The notes under the pieces were generated by a model. The model worked only from the letters and a program-made list of their open reading frames with translations, had not been told where the DNA came from and did no database searches. A stretch of DNA of 64,000 nucleotides. Source: UTCFX2 sp963788145. GTDB taxonomy: Bacteria; Chloroflexota; Anaerolineae; Anaerolineales; UBA4823. The position numbers and the translations under genes are program-made. Below are positions 46,765 to 58,801 of the stretch, piece by piece. The stretch spans positions 248,001 through 312,000 of the forward strand of contig CAWBFQ010000006.1 of assembly GCA_963788145.1 (NCBI GenBank). Reading direction: 5' to 3'. Position 1 is the first letter of the stretch, and every line of letters begins with the position of its first letter.

Positions 46765-49263
46765 ATGAAAGGGATGAAAGCTTGGCCTGTTTATGAGCCG
46801 CGTACGATCGAGCCGCGTTGGCAATCGCAGTGGGAGCAGGAAGGTCTTCATCTTGCTGGCGAAACCTCCACAAAGCCCAAGTACTATTGCCTGGATTTTT
46901 TCCCTTACCCTTCTGGTGACGGATTGCACGTAGGCCACTGCCGCAACTATATTCCGACTGATGTTATCTCACGCTATAAGCGTATGAAGGGTTTTAACGT
47001 GCTGCACCCAATGGGTTGGGATGCCTTTGGCGAGCCAGCCGAGCAGTATGCTGCCCAGCATGGTGTACACCCGCGCCTCACTACAGATCGCAACACCGCA
47101 AATTTCCGCCGCCAGTTGACCTTGATCGGTGCAGGTTATGACTGGGATCGTGAAATCGATTCCTCCGACCCCGACTTCTATCGCTGGACGCAATTCTTTT
47201 TCCTGAAGCTTTATCAATGTGGGCTGGTATATCGCGATTCCAACTGGCAGTGGTGGTGCGATGGATGTCAAACTACCCTCTCCAGCCATGAAGTAGCCGG
47301 AGGAGTGTGCTGGCGTGGCCATACATCGATCTACAAACGCGAAATCCCGGCCTGGTATTTCCGAATTAGCGCTTATGCTGAAGAATTGCTCAACGATTTG
47401 GATCAGATTGATTGGCCTGATCCGATTAAAACGATGCAGCGCAACTGGATCGGACGCTCCGAAGGTTGCGAAATCATCTTTCAGACCGAGGCTGGTCAAC
47501 CTTTATCGGTTTTTAGCACTCGCCCTGAAACCGTCTATGGAGTCACGTTTTTCGTCCTTGCGCCTGAGCACCCCCTGGTTTCTGCCCTCACAATCACTGA
47601 GAGGCGTCTGGCAGTAGAGGCTTATATTGCCCAGACCGTGCGCCAGAGTGAAATTGACCGTCAGAAGGAAGCTCGCGATAAGACCGGTTTATTCACTGGT
47701 GGATATGTCATCAATCCTGTGAATGGCGAGCGCATCCCGGTCTGGATTTCAGATTATGTATTACCGAGTTATGGCTTTGGCGCGCTGATGGGTGTGCCGG
47801 CTCATGACCAGCACGATTTTGACTTCGCCCGCCATTTTCATCTGCCGATTCGGGTGGTAGTTTCACCTGAAAAAGAGACCTTGCCGGATGGAGAGTCTTT
47901 GACGGCTGCTTATATCGGCGATGGCTACCTGGTCAATTCTGGCCCTTATAATGGAATGCCAGTACGTACGGCCGCTCAGCGCATTTGCGCTGACCTCACC
48001 CAATCTGGCAAGGGTGTACCGCGCCTCAATTATCGTATGCATGATTGGTTAATCAGCCGCCAGAGATATTGGGGCGCCCCAATCCCGATCGTGTATTGCT
48101 CGCGCTGCGGTATTCAACCTGTCCCAGAAGAAGATCTGCCAGTGCTGCTCCCGCCGATGATGAATTTCGCCCCGGATGGCAGCGGCCGCTCGCCCTTACA
48201 ACGTTTACCTGGTTTTGTGCATACCGTCTGTCCAGGCTGCAAAGGACCGGCGGAGCGCGAGACAGACACCATGGGCGGTTTTGCCTGTTCATCCTGGTAT
48301 TTTCTGCGTTTTACCAGCCCACATTACGGGCAAGGGCCTTTTGACCCCCAGGCGATGCGATATTGGATGCCGGTTGATCTGTATGTGGGAGGAGCAGAAC
48401 ATGCCGTTTTGCATCTACTCTACGCTCGCTTCTGGATCAAGGCTCTTGCGAAGGCTGGTTTTGTCCCATTCCGAGAACCATTCTCGAAGTTGATCAATCA
48501 GGGTCAATTATTGGGCGCGGATGGCGCTCGTATGTCCAAGAGCAGGGGCAATGTGATCACACCCGATAGCATCGTCGAATTGCATGGAGCGGACGCCCTC
48601 AGGATATATGAAATGTTCATGGCCCCCTTTGAACAGGATGTGGCTTGGAGCATGGATGGGATAAGCGGCGCAGCCCGTTTTTTGAGCCGGGTGTGGACCT
48701 TGATCGGAGAGTGCTATTTTCAAAGCGCAGGATGTGCCAACCACGATCCGGAGCTTACTCGCGTGTTGCACAAGACCATTCGGCGGATCGAGGAGCGGAT
48801 CGAAAGTTTTCGCTTCAATACGATGATTTCCACGTTAATGGAATTTGTTAATCGTCTGAGTGAACTTCAGCGATCGGATCAGTGGCAAACGGTCACTTTT
48901 CATCGGGCTTTGGAGACACTCATTTTGCTCCTGGCGCCATCCGCGCCCCATATCGCCAGCGAATTGTGGGAGCTGACCGGTCATGACGAGAGTGTCCATC
49001 GTCAGGATTGGCCCACCTGGGATGCAGACCTGGCGCGTGATGAAGTCGTCCAGATCCCTATCCAGGTGGATGGCCGTCGGCGGGATGTGCTGGAAGTTTC
49101 TCCGGATGCAGCCATGGAGGATGTCCGCGCAGCCGCCCTGGGAATGGAACGCGTCCGGCAGCAACTGGATGGGCGCACAGTTGATCATGTCGTTTATGTG
49201 CCGGGGAAGATCATCAACATTGTCACCCGCATCAATGATTCCATGGAGCCAATTCTAGGATAA
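46765..49263 (+). CDS. leuS: Leucyl-tRNA synthetase, T-box controlled (first of two)
   Basis: This 832-residue class Ia synthetase has the HIGH-type motif GLHVGHCRNY near residue 55, zinc-like CDGCQTTLSS and GGVCWRGHT, the editing domain STRPETVYGVTF and GVPAHDQHDFDFA (editing Asp present), ERETDTMGGFACSSWYFLRF and RMSKSRGNVITPDS (KMSKS) near residue 590. The segment FGEPAEQYAAQHGVHPRLTT and the KTMQRNWIGRSEG block resemble the LeuRS branch of E. coli and Bacteroidetes. All catalytic and editing motifs are intact. AAAGGAGG lies 6 bp upstream of the ATG. It is the gene directly controlled by the leucine T-box. Confidence 0.93.
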   Translation: MKGMKAWPVYEPRTIEPRWQSQWEQEGLHLAGETSTKPKYYCLDFFPYPSGDGLHVGHCRNYIPTDVISRYKRMKGFNVLHPMGWDAFGEPAEQYAAQHGVHPRLTTDRNTANFRRQLTLIGAGYDWDREIDSSDPDFYRWTQFFFLKLYQCGLVYRDSNWQWWCDGCQTTLSSHEVAGGVCWRGHTSIYKREIPAWYFRISAYAEELLNDLDQIDWPDPIKTMQRNWIGRSEGCEIIFQTEAGQPLSVFSTRPETVYGVTFFVLAPEHPLVSALTITERRLAVEAYIAQTVRQSEIDRQKEARDKTGLFTGGYVINPVNGERIPVWISDYVLPSYGFGALMGVPAHDQHDFDFARHFHLPIRVVVSPEKETLPDGESLTAAYIGDGYLVNSGPYNGMPVRTAAQRICADLTQSGKGVPRLNYRMHDWLISRQRYWGAPIPIVYCSRCGIQPVPEEDLPVLLPPMMNFAPDGSGRSPLQRLPGFVHTVCPGCKGPAERETDTMGGFACSSWYFLRFTSPHYGQGPFDPQAMRYWMPVDLYVGGAEHAVLHLLYARFWIKALAKAGFVPFREPFSKLINQGQLLGADGARMSKSRGNVITPDSIVELHGADALRIYEMFMAPFEQDVAWSMDGISGAARFLSRVWTLIGECYFQSAGCANHDPELTRVLHKTIRRIEERIESFRFNTMISTLMEFVNRLSELQRSDQWQTVTFHRALETLILLLAPSAPHIASELWELTGHDESVHRQDWPTWDADLARDEVVQIPIQVDGRRRDVLEVSPDAAMEDVRAAALGMERVRQQLDGRTVDHVVYVPGKIINIVTRINDSMEPILG

Positions 49264-49266
49264 CTT

Positions 49267-49704
49267 ATGTCATTTCGATGTCCGCAATGTCAGACGCTTA
49301 ACACATTGGAAATTATCCAATCAATCGATCTGCCGCCCGACTGGCGCAGCGATGAGATTTCTCTGCAAGTTGTCGGCTGCACAGTCTGCGCGTTTCGCGG
49401 CCTGGCGGTCTATGAGGAGTTTCAGCACGGTGCAGAGACTGATCTCTGGAAACATATTGGTTATTGGGTCAGTCGGGATGCAGTCGAATCCATTCTGGAG
49501 ACGATGCGTTCTTGTCTGGATGCGCATAACCCACGCTGTAATTGCCCGGCGCATACCAGCCTGGGTCAGCAGGATGTCTATGGAAGCTGGCGTGGATTAT
49601 TGGAAATCAAGCGCGGGCATACATTCTCGATGCGGTTGTTTAATGGCCCCGACCCTCTTAATACGCCAGATGCGCTTCCGGATGTTGTTCATCCGGAAGC
49701 CTGA
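49267..49704 (+). CDS. CpXC-like zinc-ribbon protein, unknown function
   Basis: This 145-residue protein starts MSFRCPQCQTLNTLEIIQS and has a second cysteine pair (GCTVCAFRG), resembling the N-terminal zinc-binding part of CpXC domain proteins. A later C-rich patch (NPRCNCPAH) is also seen. It begins 3 bp after leuS and is probably co-transcribed, placing it between the two leuS genes. A role in translation or metal binding is possible but not demonstrated. Confidence 0.7.
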   Translation: MSFRCPQCQTLNTLEIIQSIDLPPDWRSDEISLQVVGCTVCAFRGLAVYEEFQHGAETDLWKHIGYWVSRDAVESILETMRSCLDAHNPRCNCPAHTSLGQQDVYGSWRGLLEIKRGHTFSMRLFNGPDPLNTPDALPDVVHPEA

Positions 49705-49835
49705 AAGATGATTATAATCTCACGAAACTAAAGCCATACGCCAAAGTCCACTCGAAGGAAGATGTATTGGGCAACCCTACCTTCCGGGTTACCAACCAAA
49801 GAATGGACAGATGCCTGAAATTTGATGGAGATAAA

Positions 49836-52607
<2,772 letters not shown>

Positions 52608-52831
52608 GTTAATTTCAATCGCAAAGTTGCTGCAACACCCCCCATTCGGGATTATTGCTGGATGTGGGGAATTAATATTGGATCATAGTGGAATCTAAGA
52701 AAATGATCGTAGTACCACTGGCTGCTTTCCATTCTGTGGGCATGCTTGTATAATTGAGGCTTCGAAAAGATATCCACCCAGTCTCAAGATGTTTTTGCGA
52801 GGGGAATGCTACCAGGTGTAGGAGGGTAGGA

Positions 52832-53711
52832 ATGGATCATTTACAGGTCCTAATTATTGAAGATGATAAAGATACCGCTCATTTCTTCAGCATGGTACTA
52901 AGCCTGGTTGGCTTTGAATGTGAGATCGTACATTCGGCTAAACAAGGGCTTTCCCGGTTGGCTGCAACCCAACCAGATATGATCTTATTGGATATGCGCC
53001 TCGGAGTTGAAATTGGTGGGGAGGATATCCTCTATCAGATCCGTTCTAACCCTCGACTGGACCAAACCCGCGTGATTGTGATCACTGCTTACCCATCCAT
53101 GGCAGAACCGATCACGAACCTGGCAGATCTCATTTTATTGAAACCGGTGGATGTTGACCAAGCTTAAGACTCTTGCCAGCAGATTAGTCTTGCGTGATGA
53201 ACAAACCACTTTTTACCAATACCGCGACCCGGTGACCGGTCTGTTTAATCACGAGTTTTTTCTCACCCGCCTTGAGCTGGCATTTGAACGATCCAGACGC
53301 AGACTGGAGTTCTTGTTCGCTTTGATGGTTTTCTCGGTGGAATTAATCCCTCTTGATGAAAACACTTTTATTGAACTGGATAGAGACCCCATTCTTCACC
53401 AGATTGCCGAGCGGTTAAGAAGTTGTTATCGCCCTACGGATACAATTGCTAGGTTGGATGGAGAGAAATTTATCACATTACATGAAGACCTGAAGAGTTT
53501 TGATGACCTTATTGTGCTGGATCAGCGTCTGCGGGAGTGTCTTGCCCCCATTTTTCAGATCGATGATCGTCGTTATCATCTTAATCTAATGATTGGAACG
53601 GTGATGCATACGCCCGTGTACAAACAACCTACTGATCTGATTGAAGCGACCTGTCTGGCTATGGTAGCTGATCAGCCTACGAGAGAAGATCAAGTTTCGT
53701 CGGCCAGGTGA
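52832..53711 (+). CDS. Response regulator with degenerate GGDEF domain (frameshifted)
   Basis: A receiver domain (VLIIEDDKDTAHFF, phospho-acceptor Asp in MILLDMRLG, Lys in LLKPVDVDQ) is followed by a GGDEF-like domain starting DPVTGLFNHEFFLTRL. The frame shifts near 53160 (VDQ to LKTLASRL). The signature GGDEF is replaced by LDGEKF (near 53455), so diguanylate cyclase activity is unlikely; the protein may bind nucleotide or a partner instead. The joined protein has about 293 residues. Start 52832 has an AGGAGGGTAGGA sequence upstream. A TATAAT box is at 52749-52754 but its -35 is weak. Confidence 0.82.
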
Positions 53712-53720
53712 GATGTCCGA

Positions 53721-54371
53721 TCAAGAATTCCTTAGGTGGAGTGGAGGATTGGGGTTCAAATAAGAATGCCACAACAGACGTGCCGCGACAGCTCTCCAGG
53801 GCTGCCAGGTTGCGCCGATTTGGTTCATGATCTCTCTAGATGGGGGTAAGGGTAGTTTCTTTATTTTTTGCACAGCATTTACCAACGCCAGGTCGCCGAT
53901 CGGCCAGGCATCTGGGCGGCCCAGCGCCATTAACAAGTAGATCTCGGCTGTCCAAGGTCCAATCCCTTTGATTAACATCAATTCTGATTTTGCGATCTCA
54001 TCTTCCTTGTATTCCAAAGCTTGCAAGTCAAACTGCCCACCCTGGATGGTCTTAGCCAGTTCCCGACAGTAATGAGTCTTTTGACGGCTGAAGCCAATTA
54101 ATTTTAGGGATGGATCATCCAACTCCAGGAATCCTGCAGGTGTCAGCGGCGAGACGGTCGCAAGCAATTTATCGAAAGCTGCCCTGGCGGATGCCAGGGA
54201 CACCTGCTGCTCAAGGATGATCTGTATCAGGGTTGGAAATCCCGGTTCGCGTTGCCACATCGGCGGTGGGCCGAGCGTCGTCAGGATGCGCGCCAGATCG
54301 ACATCGCTTTCTGCTAACAGAGAGAGCGCCTTGTGATAAATATCTTCAGTCAGTCGGAAAGCTTTTTCCAT
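53721..54371 (-). CDS. alkA: DNA-3-methyladenine glycosylase II (HhH-GPD family)
   Basis: This 216-residue base-excision repair glycosylase removes alkylated bases. It has the helix-hairpin-helix LIKGIGPWTAEIYLLMALG and the catalytic Asp within PDAWPIGDLALVNAVQ. The EQQVSLASARAAFDKL segment is typical of AlkA-type proteins. The usual N-terminal AlkA domain is absent, giving the compact form. It converges on the response regulator by 9 bp. Confidence 0.9.
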   Translation of the reverse strand: MEKAFRLTEDIYHKALSLLAESDVDLARILTTLGPPPMWQREPGFPTLIQIILEQQVSLASARAAFDKLLATVSPLTPAGFLELDDPSLKLIGFSRQKTHYCRELAKTIQGGQFDLQALEYKEDEIAKSELMLIKGIGPWTAEIYLLMALGRPDAWPIGDLALVNAVQKIKKLPLPPSREIMNQIGATWQPWRAVAARLLWHSYLNPNPPLHLRNS

Positions 54372-54436
54372 TATTTTGAGATTAATCCAATGAAATTTTT
54401 ACGTTCTATATTATACTCATCGAAATAGGAGAAAAC

Positions 54437-55120
54437 ATGCGTCTCGATGACCTTAACTGGTTTGATGTGGAGAACTATCTCCAATCCGACGATCGTTTGA
54501 TGGTCGTGCTTGGATCGTGTGAGCAACACGCCTACCTGAGTTTGCTCACAGATGTCAAGATTCCCATGGCATTAGCTGATGCGGCTAGTTCCATCTCTAA
54601 AGTTCTGGTGGCGCCTGCGCTCAACTTCGGATGTTCCAGCTATTTCATGGCGTATCCCGGCACGTTCAGCATGCGGGTGAGCACTTTGCTTGACGTGGTT
54701 GAGGACCTGGTTCGCTCTGCGTACCGTCATGGTTTTCGGCGCATCTTAGTTCTGAATGGACATGGCGGTAATGAACCAGCTCGCGGTCGCCTTTATGAAC
54801 TGGCTACTGAACTACCGGATTTACGCCTTGCCTGGTATGCCTGGTGGCAATCACACAGCGCTGAGCAGGTTGCGCGCAAGTATGAACTTAAACCGGCGCA
54901 TGCGGGTTGGTCGGAAGCATTTCCGTTTACGCAAGTGGCGGAGCTGCCGACTGAGACAAAAGCTCCCCCAAGCATACCTGGTTTATTAGGCGCAGATGAA
55001 GCGCGCGAGGTATATGGTGATGGCATGTTTGGCGGGGCATATCAGGCGACCCCGCTGATTATGGATGAGCTTTTTGCCGCCATTCTTCAAGATGTGCTTG
55101 CCTTGTTAAATTTTGAATAG
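54437..55120 (+). CDS. Creatininase family protein
   Basis: This 227-residue metal-dependent amidohydrolase of the creatininase/FAPy deformylase fold carries LGSCEQHAYLSLLTDVKIP (metal-binding Glu, His and Asp) and VLNGHGGNEPARGRLYE. Related enzymes act on creatinine, mycofactocin precursor or formamidopyrimidine intermediates; substrate cannot be chosen here. A TAGGAGAAAAC ribosome site precedes the ATG. It lies upstream of RidA and the two-component genes. Confidence 0.87.
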   Translation: MRLDDLNWFDVENYLQSDDRLMVVLGSCEQHAYLSLLTDVKIPMALADAASSISKVLVAPALNFGCSSYFMAYPGTFSMRVSTLLDVVEDLVRSAYRHGFRRILVLNGHGGNEPARGRLYELATELPDLRLAWYAWWQSHSAEQVARKYELKPAHAGWSEAFPFTQVAELPTETKAPPSIPGLLGADEAREVYGDGMFGGAYQATPLIMDELFAAILQDVLALLNFE

Positions 55121-55212
55121 CCCACATAATCCTGACTATCAAACCATCAGACATCTACGAATTCTTATGATCCTTTGATAAAATGGATCTATCCAGTCAC
55201 AGAGGTGAAGAA

Positions 55213-55602
55213 ATGACCGAAAAACAAATCATCTATGCTCCAAAAGCTCCCAAGGCGCTGGGGCCTTATAATGTTGCCAACCAATTTGGCGAGTTGATCT
55301 TTACTGCCGGGCAATTAGGTATAGACCCTGCCACTGGCGAATTAGTTCCCGGCGGCGTGGAAGCAGAGACGCGTCAGGCGCTTACCAATGTCCAGAATGT
55401 ATTAGAGGTGGCGGGCAGCTCGCTAAAGAGTGTGCTTAAGACCACTGTCTTTCTGCGCGATATGGCCGATTTTGCGAAAATGAACGCCATCTACGCCGAA
55501 TTCTTCAGCATAGATTTTCCCGCCCGGTCCACTGTTCAGGTGGCTGCGCTTCCCAAGGGTGGCGCAGTGGAGATCGAAACAATCGCATGTCTGGCGAGCT
55601 GA
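55213..55602 (+). CDS. ridA: RidA family enamine/imine deaminase
   Basis: RidA-type trimeric enzymes hydrolyse reactive enamine intermediates released by PLP enzymes. This 129-residue protein has GPYNVANQFGELIFTAGQL, LTNVQNVLEVAGSSL, VFLRDMADFAKMN and PARSTVQVAALPKGGAVEIE, with the conserved Arg in PARST. Start 55213 is supported by AGAGGTGA upstream. Its 3' end overlaps the response regulator start by 16 bp. Confidence 0.93.
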   Translation: MTEKQIIYAPKAPKALGPYNVANQFGELIFTAGQLGIDPATGELVPGGVEAETRQALTNVQNVLEVAGSSLKSVLKTTVFLRDMADFAKMNAIYAEFFSIDFPARSTVQVAALPKGGAVEIETIACLAS

Positions 55603-56267
55603 TTTTGTTGGTGGATGATGAACCTAACATCATTCAATTAGCCCGCATGTATTTGGAACGAGACGGTTATCGTGTTCGGTCGGTGGGGGATGGCGTTTCT
55701 GCGATGCAATTTATTGAGAGCGAGAAACCAGCCCTAATGGTGCTCGATCTTATGTTGCCGCAGATGGATGGTCTGGAAGTTTGCCGGCGGTTGCGCGCCC
55801 AAGAAAACTCTATCCCAATTATGATGCTCACAGCCCGAGATGAGGATATTGATAAAATTCTTGGTCTGGAATTGGGCGCTGATGATTATATGGTAAAGCC
55901 GTTTAATCCACGCGAGCTGTTGGCAAGAGTCAAGGCTATCCTGCGCCGTGGTGAGCGGACCACCCCAAAAAGCACAGCCCCAATCCATTTAGCAGATGTG
56001 GTTATCGATCCGGCAAGGCGTGAAGTCACGGTCAAGGGCGCCCAGATTGACCTGCGCGCCCAGGAATTTGATCTTCTGATGGTCTTTGCTGAACATAAGA
56101 GCCTGGTACTTAGCCGCGAACAGCTTCTAGAGAAAGCTTGGGGATATGAATATTATGGCTTATCCCGCACTGTAGATGTACACGTCGGTCACTTGCGCCG
56201 CAAGCTGGCTGACAGTGCTTTGCGCATCGATACCGTCACAGGTGTGGGATACAAACTGGTATTTTGA
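55587..56267 (+). CDS. OmpR-family response regulator
   Basis: A receiver domain (ILLVDDEPNIIQL, phospho-acceptor Asp in LMVLDLMLPQMDG, Lys in DDYMVKPFNPRE) is joined to a winged-helix DNA-binding domain (LRAQEFDLLMVFAEHK, YEYYGLSRTVDVHVGHLRRKL). At 226 residues it is a normal OmpR/PhoB regulator. It overlaps ridA at its 5' end and the histidine kinase by 4 bp (ATGA), so the three are coupled. The targets could include the downstream envelope-polysaccharide genes, but this is inference from position. Confidence 0.93.
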   Translation: MSGELILLVDDEPNIIQLARMYLERDGYRVRSVGDGVSAMQFIESEKPALMVLDLMLPQMDGLEVCRRLRAQENSIPIMMLTARDEDIDKILGLELGADDYMVKPFNPRELLARVKAILRRGERTTPKSTAPIHLADVVIDPARREVTVKGAQIDLRAQEFDLLMVFAEHKSLVLSREQLLEKAWGYEYYGLSRTVDVHVGHLRRKLADSALRIDTVTGVGYKLVF

Positions 56268-57793
56268 TGTTTTCCTCGATCCGTTTTCGCCTGTGGTTGA
56301 CCTACGTGCTGGTGGTTGGAGTAGTTCTGATCATATCCGGGTTAACGGTAGCTATTTTTGTCTTGCGCAGTCCAACCCAGGATCGGCGTGAATTGCAGCG
56401 TTTACGTTTGGTCTCTAATTTGATCTCTCAGCGCGGCCAGTTTTTGAACAACGCGCCTTTGCTGAATTCGTCACGCCTGGACGACCTGGTCAACCGGGCG
56501 GACAATGTCAGCACAGCTCGATTCGCAATTTTTAGCAAAACAGGTGATTTATTGGCTGATTCACGCAGCCGCAGCGCGTCCCCTTTGCCTGAATGGTCTT
56601 ATTTTGCTGAAAGCCATCCACGGCAGGGATCCACCTTTCGCGATTCAAGCAGCCATCTATGGCTCTATGTTCTTACGCCGCTCGAAGGTGGTTCGGTTAT
56701 GCTGGCTGCAACTCCACGCCCACGTATTGCGGTCTTGGAGACTCTCCGAGATGAATTTCTTACCCCTTTTATCCGCGGCGCTTTGCTGGCGCTGGCATTA
56801 ACCATCTTATTTTCCATCTGGATTGCTCATTGGATATCCACGCCGCTTCAACGTCTGGAGAAAGCCACCCAGCGAATATCTGGGAAGTCTTTTCAACAGA
56901 TTCCGAGCATCCCGCTGGAAGGTCCGCGTGAAGTGCAGGCGGTTGCAAACTCCTTTAATAAAATGGCGGAGCGTGTACATGCCACTCAGTGCTCTCAAAG
57001 CGACTTCATAGCCAATGTCTCGCATGATCTGAAAACCCCGCTCACCTCCATTCAGGGCTTTGCTCAGGCTATTCTGGATGGCACAGCCGCCAACTCGACC
57101 AGTATCCAACAAGCAGCTCAGGTGATATACGATGAAGCTGGGCGGATGAATCGGCTGGTTTTGGAGTTGCTCGATCTGGCCCGGATGGAGGCAGGCACTT
57201 TCGGTTTTGAGCAACTTCCGGTAGACTTGGTTGACCTGCTGAGCAATGTTGTCGAAAAATTTACACCACAAGCCCGCCAGTCTCAAGTGAATTTGAGCCT
57301 GGAAATTGCTGCTCAGGGGGATAGTCATCCATCGATCCTTGCCGATTCGGATCGTTTAGCGCAAGTATTTACAAATTTAATCGATAATGCATTGAAATAT
57401 TCTGTTCCAGGTGGATTGGTTACGGTCTCGGTCCGCCCTGTTGAGACGTGGGCAGAAGTGCAGGTCTCGGATACTGGCCCAGGTATCCCGCCGGCAGAGC
57501 TGGGCAGGATTTTTGAGCGCTTTTATCAGACCGACAAAGCCCGCAGCGGCGGGAATATGCGTGGTTTGGGCCTTGGTTTGACGATTGCACGTGAGATTAT
57601 CCAGGCTCATGGGGGTGTGATATCAGCGTACAACCGCGCCCAAAAGGACCTGACTGCCAATCCGGATTCGGCTCATACTTCTTCTGGTCATGGTAGTGTC
57701 TTTGTTGTCCGACTACCTTTGACGGGTCCGGATGATGACACTTATGCCCGCAAACGCGAAGGAGCGTTCTTTCGCTCACCCGGTGGGGATTAA
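56264..57793 (+). CDS. Sensor histidine kinase (HAMP, HisKA, HATPase)
   Basis: This 509-residue membrane kinase has an N-terminal helix near residues 10-30, an extracytoplasmic sensor region to about residue 165 and a second helix near 168-190. HAMP follows (WISTPLQRLEKATQRISG), then the phospho-acceptor His in FIANVSHDLKTPLTSIQGF. The ATP-binding domain has the N box NLIDNALKYS, G1 DTGPGIPP and G2 GLGLTIAREI. It is the partner of the overlapping OmpR-type regulator. The C-terminal about 45 residues are not conserved. Confidence 0.93.
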   Translation: MMFSSIRFRLWLTYVLVVGVVLIISGLTVAIFVLRSPTQDRRELQRLRLVSNLISQRGQFLNNAPLLNSSRLDDLVNRADNVSTARFAIFSKTGDLLADSRSRSASPLPEWSYFAESHPRQGSTFRDSSSHLWLYVLTPLEGGSVMLAATPRPRIAVLETLRDEFLTPFIRGALLALALTILFSIWIAHWISTPLQRLEKATQRISGKSFQQIPSIPLEGPREVQAVANSFNKMAERVHATQCSQSDFIANVSHDLKTPLTSIQGFAQAILDGTAANSTSIQQAAQVIYDEAGRMNRLVLELLDLARMEAGTFGFEQLPVDLVDLLSNVVEKFTPQARQSQVNLSLEIAAQGDSHPSILADSDRLAQVFTNLIDNALKYSVPGGLVTVSVRPVETWAEVQVSDTGPGIPPAELGRIFERFYQTDKARSGGNMRGLGLGLTIAREIIQAHGGVISAYNRAQKDLTANPDSAHTSSGHGSVFVVRLPLTGPDDDTYARKREGAFFRSPGGD

Positions 57794-57811
57794 CGTGTAA
57801 CTTGGCTTCGA

Positions 57812-58801
57812 ATGAAAATGACAGAAGTCTCTATCATCGTCCCTTGTTATAACGAGCAAAATACGATCTGCCTGCTCCTGGATGCACTCTATGCCCAAAC
57901 ATATCCTCGCTCTCATATGGAGATTGTGATTGCTGATGGTCAATCCAGCGATGAAACCCGCTCTCGAATCAATGGCTTCCAGAAAACCCACCCGGATCTG
58001 AATATTCGCATCGTGGACAACCCTCAACGAACGATCCCATCTGGATTGAACCGGGCTATCGAAGCGGCTAATGGGCTTTGGATCGTTCGCCTGGATGCAC
58101 ACTCTGTCCCCAGCCGAGATTATGTGGCGACTTGCGTCAGCGCCCTTGAAAAAGGGATGGGGGACTCGGTTGGAGGTGTTTGGCAGATTCGTGCTCGTGA
58201 TGAGAGCTGGCAGGCGCGCTCAATTGCGCTGGCAGCCTCCCATCGACTTGGGGTTGGTGATGCTCTTTATCGCTACACCGAAACCGCTCAGGAAGTGGAC
58301 ACTGTGCCATTTGGGGCTTTCCGGCGCACATTGGTTGAGCAAATCGGACCATTCGATGAAACCTTGCTCACAAACGAAGATTATGAATTCAACGTCCGTC
58401 TGCATCAGGCCGGTGGACGGATCTGGCTGGATCCGGCGATCCGATCGATCTATTATGCTCGCTCGAATCTGGGCGAATTAGCCCGCCAGTATTGGCGTTA
58501 CGGCTACTGGAAAGCCCGCATGCTGCGCCGTTACCCGGGCTCGCTGCGCTGGCGGCAGGCATTGCCGCCATTATTCGTGTTGAGTCTGTTTGTGCTGATC
58601 TTGGTCTCTCCCTTGTGGCTTTTCGCAGGATGGATATTCGTGTTAGAATCTTCGGTCTATGCAGCGGTGCTTCTAATGGCTGGTATCCGTTTAGCATGGA
58701 AGCACCATGATCCGGCTCTCGTTGCCGGTATTCCTCTGGCAATCGCGACAATGCATATTGCCTGGGGAAGCGCTTTTCTTTGGAGTTTAATTTTTTCATG
58801 A
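57812..58801 (+). CDS. GT2 family glycosyltransferase
   Basis: This 329-residue inverting glycosyltransferase starts VSIIVPCYNEQNTI, with DGQSSDET and RLDAHS (metal-binding DxD-like) in the catalytic domain and TNEDYEFNVRLHQAGGRIW near residue 190. Two or three C-terminal transmembrane helices anchor it. It is the first gene of a polysaccharide-assembly block: its stop overlaps the next start (ATGA at 58798). ATG 57818 is an alternative start. Confidence 0.9.
   Translation: MKMTEVSIIVPCYNEQNTICLLLDALYAQTYPRSHMEIVIADGQSSDETRSRINGFQKTHPDLNIRIVDNPQRTIPSGLNRAIEAANGLWIVRLDAHSVPSRDYVATCVSALEKGMGDSVGGVWQIRARDESWQARSIALAASHRLGVGDALYRYTETAQEVDTVPFGAFRRTLVEQIGPFDETLLTNEDYEFNVRLHQAGGRIWLDPAIRSIYYARSNLGELARQYWRYGYWKARMLRRYPGSLRWRQALPPLFVLSLFVLILVSPLWLFAGWIFVLESSVYAAVLLMAGIRLAWKHHDPALVAGIPLAIATMHIAWGSAFLWSLIFS

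Noticed and set aside
52608..52831. Possible riboswitch in the 224 bp before the response regulator
   Set aside because: No conserved riboswitch core or terminator/antiterminator pair could be drawn; only a TATAAT box was found.
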